NCBI GenBank assembly: GCA_022316685.1
Contig: JAKJHU010000046.1
Span: 3,340,001 to 3,404,000, forward strand
DNA from: Progne subis subis
Lineage: Eukaryota; Chordata; Aves; Passeriformes; Hirundinidae
DNA length: 64,000 bases
Direction: 5' to 3'
The notes under the pieces were generated by a model that searched no databases, was not told the origin of the DNA, and was given only the letters and a program-made list of their open reading frames with translations. The translations under genes and the position numbers were made by a program. Position 1 is the stretch's first letter; every line of letters begins with the position of its first letter. Positions 22,402-33,000 of this stretch are shown in pieces.

Positions 22402-23690
22402 GCAGAGCGGGATGGGGGGACAGGAGCGGAGCGGGATGGGGACAGGAGCGGAGCGGGATGGGGGACAGGAGCGGAGCGGGATGGGGACAGGAGCGGAGCG
22501 GGAAGAGGGGACAGGAGCGGGGCGGGATGGGGGGACAGGAGCGGAGCGGGAAGAGGGGACAGGAGCGGAGCGGGATGGGGGGACAGGAGCGGAGCGGGAT
22601 GGGGACAGGAGCGGAGCGGGATGAGAGGACAGGAGCGGGGCGGGATGGGGAGAGGAGCGGAGCAGGATGAGAGGACAGGAGCGGAGCGGGATGGGGAGAG
22701 GAGCGGAGCGGGATGAGAGGACAGGAGCGGAGCGGGATGGGGAGAGGAGCGGAGCGGGATGGGGAGAGGAGCGGAGCGGGATGGGGACAGGAGCGGAGCG
22801 GGATGGGGACAGGAGCGGATCGGGATGGGGACAGGAGCGGAGCGGGAAGAGGGGACAGGAGCGGGGCGGGATGGGGGGACAGGAGCGGAGCGGGAAGAGG
22901 GGACAGGAGCGGAGCGGGATGGGGGGACAGGAGCGGAGCGGGATGGGGACAGGAGCGGAGCGGGATGAGAGGACAGGAGCGGGGCGGGATGGGGAGAGGA
23001 GCGGAGCAGGATGAGAGGACAGGAGCGGAGCGGGATGGGGAGAGGAGCGGAGCGGGATGAGAGGACAGGAGCGGAGCGGGATGGGGAGAGGAGCGGAGCG
23101 GGATGGGGAGAGGAGCGGAGCGGGATGGGGACAGGAGCGGAGCGGGATGGGGACAGGAGCGGATCGGGATGGGGACAGGAGTGGAGCGGGATGGGGGGAC
23201 AGGAGCGGAGCGGGATGGGGACAGGAGCGGAGCGGGATGGGGAGGGGAGCGGAGCGGGATGGGGAGGGGAGCGGAGCGGGATGGGGACAGGAGCGGAGCG
23301 GGAAGAGGGGACACGAGCGGAGCGGGATGAGAGGACAGGAGTGGAGCGGGATGAGAGGACAGGAGCGGAGCGGGATGGGGACAGGAGCGGGGCGGGATGA
23401 GGGGACAGGAGCGGGGCGGGATGTGGGGACAGGAGCGGAGCGGGATGGGGGGACAGGAGCGGAGAGAGATGGGGGGACAGGAGCGGAGCGGGATGGGGAG
23501 GGGAGCGGAGCGGGATGGGGACAGGAGCGGAGCGGGATGAGAGGACAGGAGCGGAGCGGGATGGGGAGGGGAGCGGAGCGGGATGGGGACAGGAGCGGAG
23601 CGGGATGAGAGGACAGGAGCGGAGCGGGATGGGGAGAGGAGCGGAGCGGGATGGGGACAGGAGCGGAGAGAGATGCGGGGCGGGAGCGCA
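22402..23690. repeat. 1.3-kb G-rich minisatellite, 22-24 bp unit, with 344-bp higher-order repeat
   Basis: About 55-58 tandem copies of a 22-24 bp unit, ACAGGAGCGGAGCGGGATGG plus two to four G. Regular variants have AAGAGGGG or ATGAGAGG in place of ATGGGG, or GGAGAGG in place of GGACAGG. Rare variants mark a higher-order period: GCGGATCGGG occurs at 22815 and 23159, and AGCAGGATGAG at 22661 and 23005, both 344 bases apart, and the blocks between them match base for base over about 340 bp. Frames of up to 480 codons run through the array because the units rarely contain stops. They translate to low-complexity Ser-Arg-Pro-Ala-Val-Leu repeats on the minus strand and are not genes. Confidence 0.97.
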
Positions 23691-23916
23691 GATCTGCTCG
23701 CTGGCTGCACTCGCCCATCCGCAGTCAGGTGAGCGGCTCGCTGCTTTGCCTGGTCTGACAATGCAGTGCTTCCTGGAGCACTTTTGGAGAACTGTGTTGT
23801 GCCAGGTGCTTCTTCGTAAAAATCCTAAAGCAGCAAGGCATAGTTGTTCTCCGACTTATGCTCTTCAGTCATGTTACTAAATACCAAGCGAATGAGCCCG
23901 ATTCTGCCTTTGGCAA

Positions 23917-24023
23917 TACAAAAAACCAAAAAACCAAAAAACCAAACAAAACAAAACCCAAAAAAAAAACAAAAAACAAAAAAAAAACACCAACAAAAAA
24001 ACCCCAGCAACAACAAAAAAAAT
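23917..24023. repeat. A/C-rich low-complexity tract
   Basis: About 105 bases made almost only of A with single or paired C (AAAAAACC units, then AACAAAAAAC). It could be a decayed poly(A)-derived tail or a simple repeat. No upstream retrogene was recognised. Confidence 0.85.
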
Positions 24024-26150
24024 TATCCAGAGTAATGCCAACTGGGTAGGGATCATCACACTCACTCCAGCGTTACTAAGAGCGGAGTCTGTTTCCATTG
24101 TTCATCTCTCTTGAAATGTACATACATGCCTCCATTGACATTGTATGAATATACATCATTGTAGGAGTATTCACTACCTCTCATTTCATCTGCTTTTGAT
24201 TGTTTTTAGCTGCACTTATCCCTACATTAGCCAGGAGTAACCAACTATGCTGCATTATCTTGCCTTTGATCTGTGTTTTTGCCTTAGTTTGGTAAACAGT
24301 TTGAAATCCTCTACTAAGACTGCTATTTCTAGGTTTCAAATTGTGTGACCCCTTGTGTAAAGAACATGCTGAGAATGCAGCAGCTTCTGGGACAGGCTTC
24401 ATCACAGTGAAGTGGAAGGGGAATTTTTACAGAAAATGAAGTAGCACATGTAAAGCCCTGTCCTGGGGTGACTTTTTGATGCTGAATAGTATCCCCATTC
24501 ATCTGCTTAGCCCAGAAATAAGCTTTGTGACTTTAAAAGTGGTTCCAAGAACAAAGCCGGGGAGAAGAAGCTTGCAGTTTGTTTGCAGGAAGAGCACTTG
24601 CTCCCTCTCATTCCTTCTCACGGACCGTGCAGTCTGCAGCACAGACAGCGGGAGAGAGCTCTCCTTTTTTTTAAAATATTTTTTTAGCTAGCTGAGGCAG
24701 AGAAGTTCCCCGGAACTTCCCCTGTGGCTCTTCTTTTTCTTGAAACTGATCAGCTCTGCTCTGGACTGAAAACCCAGAACACTGGGAGCTCACCCTGTTG
24801 CCCACCCGGGCCCTGGGGTGTGGCATTTTCCTAGAGCAGGAGAGACTGATAAGAGACTGAGCGAGCCAAGTTGCACCCCACAAAAATAACTCCTTCTGTA
24901 TTTGTCATCTCTTCAGAGCAACGAGAGGTTCCATTGTTTATTATTATGCACTTTTTTTTTTTTTTTTTTAAATACTTTTAAGTGCTTTGCTTGTTAAATA
25001 AAGTTTTTTCCACTTTTCTCCAAGGAAATCTTTCCTGAACTGGTGAGAGGGAGGGGCCACTTGAATCTGCTTTCTAGAGGGACCTCATTTGGAAGTTTCC
25101 TCCCAAATTTGCCCTAAAATCCAAGACAAGCCCCTAGAAATTAACAATTTTTAAAGCTATGATAAACAATTGCAGTTACCTTGTTTGACCTAACTTCCCT
25201 CATCAATTCTTAACTGAATTAGAACAGACATTCCTAAACTACTTTTTGTTAAGAGGTTCTGCCAGCTTTTTCCAGGTAATTCATGGCATCCTATTCATCA
25301 GCAGAATTTAAGGATTTGTTTAGCCTCAGTCTGCTTTGTAGTTTCCTTGGCTTGCTTGGAAACTTTGAGGCCCATAAGAAATTTTGTGTGTTCTCAGATA
25401 CTGTCAGTTCAGATGATTTTAAAATTCTTACAAATCCTATGATTTTTGTATCACAAATTTCAGAACAGACTGGACCTCTGTTGTTTTTCTACTACCTAGA
25501 CTTTAAAAGTGACCATCAGCCGGGACGATGATGGGAGGAGAAAACCAAACTGGACTTTGAAGCAGAGGTCTGAGAAAATCTATGTTACAATACCACTGAA
25601 ATTCTCCTATTAAAACTATTTAAACTTCTAAGTTGTGTACATTGAGTACACTAGGAAGTAGTGTCTTCTTTTAGAGGACTTTGTTGCAATTTGATATGTC
25701 ACCTGCCTGTCTGACTCTAAACCAAACTGAAGTAAGATAGTGGGATTTTTTAAATTACAGTAATGGAACAGGTCTAGTCTTGTAGTACTGGTAATAGATG
25801 CCAGAAAAAAATATGGCATCTAATAGCTCTTCAATTTTAAGTTAAATTCAGAGAGGTTTGACCTAAAGGTCAACAAAACCTCCACAGAGATTCCCTATAC
25901 AAGCACAAAATACACCCTTCATTGCGAGTCCAGGCAGAAAGAAACAACAGCACAGGAAATTGTTCTTGGAGAACCCTTCTACTCATCAGTCACAGGCTGT
26001 TGCAAACCAGAAAGGTTAACACACCATCTAATTATTTGATAGGATTCATATTCCTTCACAAATGTGATGAATAATGCAAGTGTGTTGAATCAAACCAGAG
26101 GAAAATTGTTCCTTCTCCAGCATTTTATTAACTCCTTGTGGTATAATGTA
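24024..26150. other. Intergenic DNA, no gene recognised
   Basis: AT-rich, stop-dense in all frames. An 18-base T run at about 24952-24969 and a kappaB-like GGAACTTCCC at 24713-24722 (reverse GGGAAGTTCC) are the only points seen. The kappaB match could be chance. Confidence 0.5.
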
Positions 26151-26153
26151 CTT

Positions 26154-26230
26154 GAAATCATGGAACAGTTTGGGTTAGAAGGGACCTTAAAGATCAGCTC
26201 TCCACTATGGTCAGGGATGCCACCCAAAAT
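26154..26230 (-). mobile_element. CR1 LINE 3' fragment
   Basis: AATCATGGAACAGTTTGGGT, then TAGAAGGGACCTTAAAGATC and AGGGATGCCACCC, matches the reverse of the common avian CR1 tail (AATCATAGAATGGTTTGGGT, GGAAGGGACCTTAAAGATCA). It is moderately diverged and 5'-truncated. Confidence 0.8.
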
Positions 26231-26744
26231 GGGTTTGTTTTGTGACATTTTAACATGTGGGTGGATAATTCTTGTCTGTGAGAAATTTTGCTTTTACACA
26301 TGCTTCTCTTTATATGTGGCTTGAAATGAGAGAACAAAAAAATTCCCCTTCCACCTGGTTTTGCCCCCTGCTTAATGCAGACTTTGTGTTCCCCACAATG
26401 GGTATTATGCTGGTTTTGTATGCTCTAGCTTTGAATGGCTCTGGGGATGGGGCTTAATCTGAAGCAAGGCACACTTTACTGGGATGTGTTTCCTGATATT
26501 CAGGCTTTATTTCCCGGTAGTTTTAGTTAATCTTGTTACTCATTCATATGTGTCCTTGAGACTGCTTAAAATATTTTCCTGTTGTTAAGCTTGGAATATC
26601 AGTACACAGCTTTAAGTTTTGTCCAGAGCTTTTATTTTTACTAACCCAAACTGTGTTTTAATTGTGATTTATCTTCCGTTCTCTTCAGACCCCCGATTTT
26701 TGCAATTTAGAGAAAGTGCATTTTGAGAACAGAGTTGGTTTTGT

Positions 26745-26745
<1 letters not shown>

Positions 26746-26777
<32 letters not shown>
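26746..26777. repeat. Poly(T) run of 32
   Basis: An uninterrupted T homopolymer, 32 bases as assembled. Length errors are likely at such runs. On the minus strand it would be a poly(A) tail, but no retrogene body was recognised on its far side. Confidence 0.95.
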
Positions 26778-26780
<3 letters not shown>

Positions 26781-26859
26781 TAGCAATGATTCTTCAATCT
26801 CAGAGCCTCTACAAAGATTTAAGCAACTTCTGGACACCCCTTTGAAAGGGCCCACGGCT

Positions 26860-27055
26860 CCCACTTTGTCTGCTGCAGCCGAAGGAGTTGCCGTTTTCCA
26901 GCCGCGATTTCCCGCAGTTCGGGGAGCGCGGCTTTGCAGGGCGGCGAGGGGACGGGGCCCCGGCGCTCTCTGCCGGGCGCACCGCGGAACGCCAGCCGTT
27001 CCTCCGGGAGCGCTCTTGCCGCATTCCCGGGTCCTGCCGACTCGGCTGGTTACCA
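26860..27055. promoter_or_regulatory. Small orphan CpG-rich patch
   Basis: About 200 bp with dense CpG and high GC inside AT-rich desert, ending shortly before an ordinary AT-rich stretch. A possible donor GACAG/GTAGAG follows on the plus strand at about 27,137. No protein with known relatives is encoded. It may be the promoter of a non-coding transcript or a distal CpG-rich enhancer. Confidence 0.4.
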
Positions 27056-27059
27056 ACGT

Positions 27060-29640
27060 GCTCATTTGGGCATTCCTAAAGATGCTTCCTTCGCTTCATC
27101 CTGGGAGAACTCAGGTTGCAATTTCAGAGGCTGACAGGTAGAGTAATCTGCCTCTCTAGGTTACAATTAGGTTTATTAGAGCCTATTTGTCTTTTCCCCT
27201 TTCTTGGTAACATGGACTTTTACTTGAATAATTCCTTGGGGGTTTTTTTGTCACTCTTTGCCCCCTCTTATGTACATCTTGTCATAGTTACAAAGGTATT
27301 GTAGTCAAATAAGAGACAATTCTGTGGCTGTGTGTGACAAATGAATCTGTTTCATTCCTGTATTGTGACTTAGCTTTCTAGTGTTCACAGGTATGAAGAA
27401 TTTTTATTTAATTATTATTTTTGTGACAGTGAAATGAGCAATTTGGCTAAAAATAAACAGCAAAGTATGTGAATAATAATTAAATTAATAATTTGTCATC
27501 TTTCTGTCAGGGAACTCATTGTGCTTTGCATTTGTCTTACCATTTTATATACAGTAGGCTGGAGCACAGAGTGATGACCTATATTTCCAAAAGTCTCAGT
27601 CTGCATCTGTGGCAGAGCCAGAAAAAGGAATCAGGAATTTGTGTTCACTGGCTCATCCAGTTAGAACTGTGCTACTTACGGGCATTTTTGAGGATGTGAA
27701 AAAATAAAATATTCAGTGAACAAAGGGGCTTTTTCAGTCTCTGATTATCATACATTAAGCAAAGGTAGTCTGTAACAGGCTGGGATGTCTGGAGCTGCTC
27801 CAATTTGGCCAACTCTAAAGGAGCAGTAAGAAGATGAAACTGAGGAGAACTGAGGAGGCTTTTCATCTGCAGAAGGCTATTGATGCTCTTATATAGGATG
27901 GTGATGTAACTCTAAAGTTGCTGGTATTATAGCAAATAACTTTCCAGCTGACAGTGTCAGATGGTCCCATGGCCGGGAGGAGCTTTTAGGCTAACAAGTA
28001 TTTGAACATGCTTACAAGACCTGTCCTGCTGCAGATCTTGTAAGGTCTTATGATGGGTAATTCTTTCCAGCTTCTTGTAGGTGCTGCTAGTCAGGGTTCC
28101 ATAGTAGGCTGGGCCTTAGTCATTGTGTACAGCCCTCACAAGGCTCACTTCTTTTTCTGGCAAGTGTGATGAAGGGCTTTTTCTGTACTTATCACTAGCC
28201 TTGATCAACAGTCTGCTACCAAAGGATGATATGTCATTCTGAAGAAACTGACATTTGCAGTATCAATACTGCAGTGATTTCCTGCATTTTGTCTGTGAAT
28301 GCAGGCCCTGCTGCCAAGAAGGACTTTCTCACCCATAATACTTCTCAGCCGTGTGCCAAAGTAGATATTGGACAGTTTGCCAGGTTAAGGCTAAACTGTT
28401 TGGAATTTAATTTATTGGAAGCTTGTTAGTTTGTCATGCATATTATCAACAAAAGTATTGACAGGGTCTCTTCTTCTGTTGCATTCATATGTGAAAGTAA
28501 TTTTTGTCTTCTATTTTTTGTAGCAGCTAATTCAGCCAGAATTCAAGTGTGAAGGCTTTTCCTAATTTAGAGGAATTTTAAGAACTGGAAAATTATGCTA
28601 CGTAACTAGTTATATTTGAACACGTCTCTGAATTTACATAGTAAATGCCTGACTTTGCAGTTAGCAGAACTAAAATATGGAGAGGATCAGAACACTATTT
28701 AAGCACTCTGTTTTGCTGCTATCTCTAATTCCTTTTATTCAGATGTGTTTCTTTTGTTCAGATGTAATGGAAAAAAAATCGAACTATTTCAGTTCTGGAA
28801 AAAGCTCAGGACACGGTCTTTGATCCTCACCTCCCTCTGTCTTTAGGTATTATCCTCATTTCACAGATGGACAAAGTAAGGCAAGGAACATGTGACCTTT
28901 TTTTCCTTAAAGCACTTGGAGATCTGCTGCTGAAAAGCATATGAAAAAGCTACAGACTTCTTATACAGTTATGTAGCTTTTCTTTAACCTATCCAGCTAC
29001 TTCATCTCAGGCAAACTGAAAAAAGGAAACATATTCAGCTGGGATAATGTACCTGCCTGCAGAGCATTCTGATTAAATTATACACCATAAAATTATACTT
29101 GAGTAGGTAATGTAGTAAAAATAATAATAATAATAATAAATAAATAGGATGCTGCCTTCAGGAGTTCCCTGAAGAGCTCCAGGTAATTTGTGGTTTTTAA
29201 AATTCTGATAGCTGTTATTTCTGATATATGGAAAACACTCCCTGGAAGTGCAATCAGTTCCTTGTCTTCTTTTGATGTCCTGCTGTTGGAGAGTTCTGCA
29301 TTTTAGTTTTGACTGGCATATGAAAGAAGAAGAAAAATGAGTTTGAACAATTAGTGTTAGAAGATAAGTTTGTTGTGAGCAGCAATGAACAAACAGTGCA
29401 GTCAGTACCCGAGAAGGGGCATGGCCTTTGAAGAAAGGCTCAGTAATTACAAGCAGATTTCCGTAGGTAAGTGTTTGTAAAACCACTGTACCAAGTGTGC
29501 AGTGGAGGGTGAATGTTGTTAAATAATACAACTTGCCATATTCTAATTGGGCTGTGTAGAAATTACCCGCTTCACACAGCGCAGTCTGGATAAGCGGAAG
29601 GGTAAGTTTATTCCCTTTCTTATTTTACTGTACTATTGAT
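27060..29640. other. Intergenic DNA with an AAT microsatellite, no gene recognised
   Basis: No coding sequence was recognised on either strand. An (AAT)n microsatellite of about 30 bp lies at 29117-29146. The segment at 27,900-28,400 is less AT-rich than its surroundings and looked at first like a decayed gene, but no frame could be identified. Confidence 0.5.
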
Positions 29641-29689
29641 TGCTTCCTGTGGCATCAAGTAACCCTGCAGTGCATGAGAGAAGCGCACT

Positions 29690-30020
29690 CATTTCGTTGA
29701 CTTTGCTCGCTGTCCAGGACCAAGCGCTTGGCCCTGGTGTCTGGCAGCAGGTGAAGCGTTCTGCGGGAGAAGGGGAGCAGGGGAAGGCGCCGGGGTGCTG
29801 GCGGAGAGCAGTGCGGCAGCCGAGCACTAGATGCCACTCTGAGGCCGCAGTAGGAGCCTGACAACCCGGCAGCATCCCGGCACAGAGGGCTGGGAGCGAG
29901 AGCGCTCGGAAAGCCCCGTGTGGGAGGCAGGCAGGCCGAGCTCCTTGCATACCCCTGCGATGACGCTGAGAGAACAAACAGAAAAGGTGAATCAGGGGCC
30001 ACCGGTGCCGCATTTGGGCC
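29690..30020. promoter_or_regulatory. Orphan CpG-rich patch, possible non-coding RNA promoter
   Basis: About 330 bp of raised GC and CpG. A plus-strand splice-donor match, AAAAG/GTGAAT, sits at 29986/29987 at its right edge, as expected if a first exon lies in the island. A 146-codon minus-strand frame crosses it but has no recognisable domain and is attributed to composition. In mammals the microRNA gene MIR146B lies beyond the CUEDC2 promoter, so a non-coding host transcript is one possibility, but no miR-146 sequence was seen. Confidence 0.4.
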
Positions 30021-33000
30021 CCTCGTGAGTCAGGGCCAACCGCAGGTGCTGAGGATGGGAACCGAGCCTCCATCCAGGGCTAGCAAATAATCTCCCGACT
30101 TCAATGGCTTTGTGCACAGGTGTCCCCACTTCTGACCTATTAGCCAGATGGGCTCAAAAGGCAGGAGGAAGAGCAAGGTGAAAGGGCAGTTATAGCTCAC
30201 TGGATGGGGTTTCATGAGAGTTTAAGGATGATCTGAAGACCCGTGGCTCTTACCGTGTTTCTGCTGGTACACTTGCCCTACAGGTATGTCTTTAAAAGTC
30301 TGTGATCAATAGAAATACAGTTAACAACCCCCTCCTTTGCCATTCCCATACATGTCCTAAACGCTGCAGCGTTGTGCTGAGAACCAGGCATCAAAACTGT
30401 CTGAAATCTGTCTAAACTAATAGTGGGCATGAGTCACAAACCTCAGCATGGGTATTATGTGGCTCAGAAAATGCAGGAGTATCTGAAGAAAGGTCTGGCT
30501 TGTTGTCAGTATAAAGGCTAGTTGTGCAATTTGGATTCAGATCAAAGCTGAAGTATGGAATGAAGTTTTGATGGGGCAGCATCTTTCTGGGAAGTGAGTC
30601 TGCTTTACTTGAAATGGAACACTTTCTGTGAGTGACCCGTACTATACATCTTCTAAAAAGCATTCCCTGTTTGTGCAATGTAACATTAGCAATGTACACA
30701 TTGCTTTAAAGCACTGAAGAAACTGTGAACTACTAAAAGGGCAGTGAAAACAGAAAAACATATATCTCTTTCCTTTTATGTGGAGGGATTTACCAAAGCA
30801 ACATCATTTTTTTGAGTGAACTGTGTGGCTTGTAGTCCTCAGCCTTAAGGATGAATACCTGTCAGTCTGGAGGAGACAGGAAGGAATGAATCCTGGTAAA
30901 AATCCCGGCTCACTGATGCGTATTATTTCTCTTCAATTACTTGGTATTCCTACATAATCAGAAATAGTGTGCAATGCATTGCTAAGTGAGTTATGTTAGT
31001 CTCAAATAGCAGGCTTATAGAGAAAATAAGATTGTCACTGCTATTAGCTATGGGAGTTTTTTAGGTGGAAATGATGGAGGTAAATGTTTCAGAGGTGAGG
31101 GGTTTTTTTGAGTGCTAACTTCCTAAGAACACTAGCATTGCTTTTGTGGCCTGTACTGTACTGCAACCCTCCCATGTGAGCTGTGATTGGATCCAGCCCT
31201 GTTGTGGTAGAGATGTGGGTGAGTCTGACCTTTACTTTAAATAATCAAAAATAACTGCTCTTGGCAATGTGTGAGTATAATGCATTGCCTGGCTGTTTCA
31301 TTCTCTACATCAATTGGTCTATACAAAGAATAAACAGATATTTACTTGTAACAGGTCTTATGTGAGCTCAAATGGTAGAGGATTATATTTTTGTTGTTCA
31401 AGTTCCTGTACTTGCTCTTTGCTGTCCAGTTTAAATATCTGTTACACTGGGATCATGAATCCTACTAGTGAAACATAGCCAGCACGCCCTAGAAAATGAG
31501 TGGCACCTCAGTAACCAGTTTCTAGTAAAAAGTACTAGAAAGAAACATTCCATCTTTCCTGCCATTACTTATGTTCTGGAGAAAAATATCTTCTAGGAGA
31601 GTAATTGTTCAGTCATATACATAAAGCCCATATGTATTCTTTCTGTGTATCTGTAAGTGTGTGAAGGTATATTGTCCTGTGGTTTTCTAAGTCCTTTGAG
31701 TAATCCATCTGGGACCCCTTAGATGTGTGACTAAAGCCTGGATACTTACGTAAAGAAGGATATTGGGTCAGTGTCTGTTTTCCTTTACTTGAATTTAAGT
31801 GTAGAAGTGACTACTTTGAAGTAGAGCATTCTCAAATATTGAGGGAGGAGTTTGCTCTTCTGTATGTAACTACCCAACCATTGCGCACACACACTTCTAT
31901 CCAGGAAGCCACCCCAAGTCCTCATGTGGAATTTCAAGGTTCTCTGTTGGCAACATCCATCTTCTGCACCCTCCTCGTATTAGCATTGATCTACAGGGGA
32001 AATAGAGAACACGGCTGTGTTATTATATACCTGACTGCAATTTCTGCTCCGGTGATTGAGTGTACATACAGAATTTTTGAAACATGGCCATTCTAACTTA
32101 TTTTGTCTTCCTGTCAATATCATGGCACTTGTCCAAATTATGGATCGATATCAGCTGATCTTTTTATGTTAAACTGTAATGAAGTTGGCTCTCTTATTGG
32201 AGATATGATCTTGCTTCAGGCAATGCTTTTAACTGCAAACTTTTGGAATGGAAATGGGGGAGAAGGGAAAAAGAAGCAGAGGAATGAGTAAAAGCCAAAG
32301 TGGAGAATAAAAGCATTCCTTCCTCTTCTTGAAAGAGGTAGGAGTTGGGTAAGAGGGGGACTTCGATATGAAGAGAGCTGGCTTGTTAGGACTTGTACTA
32401 GTATGGGTAAGAACTGTCAGCCTCTACTCTCTTCAAAGTATTGCCAAAAAGCCAGTAGTGGACACTGGGAATGAAAGCCTGGCTCTCTTGAAGTTTCATG
32501 CAACCTTACCTTTAATTTCTATTTTAATTTCTATTTTTTTTTCTGTTTCATAAAACTTGTGAAATCAAATAATTGAAAGAACAGAGGAAAAATGGAATGA
32601 GAGATGTAAAAGGGGATATTAGATCAGCCATTTTTCCCTTGTGGGCAAGATGAGATCATCTCTACAGCGACTTCTCCAGGTCATTATCTAGTTCAGAAGA
32701 GTTTCAGGGTACCAGTGTTGTGTCATAGCTGTAGCACAGAGCAGCTGAATGCCTATCATTTCATAGGCATTCACTGAAACTCTTCAGACTCCTTTTCCTT
32801 TAATCTTATTTAACTTGTATGGGCAAAATGTAGAGGGGAACTTTTTCTATCCCATTTCTTGGGTAAAAGGTTTGTGGAAGAAAGATGTTTTGTCTGGCTT
32901 TTGGAAAAAGAGTGTGGGGGACTATATTAATTTTACTTTGTAAGGAAAAAACAATGAAGAAGGAACTTGGTGGGTTTGGAGCTGGTAGTCCCTGGATGAA

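Noticed and set aside
22276..23761. Overlapping 470-480-codon frames on the minus strand and several 70-180-codon frames on the plus strand
   Set aside because: They run through the 22-24 bp minisatellite, whose units rarely contain stops. Frames stay open on both strands at once and the products are pure low-complexity repeats.
27900..28420. Possible decayed pseudogene
   Set aside because: The composition differs from the flanks, but no frame on either strand could be tied to a known protein.
29633..30073. 146-codon minus-strand frame in the orphan CpG patch
   Set aside because: No recognisable domain, no supporting splice structure, and explained by composition.
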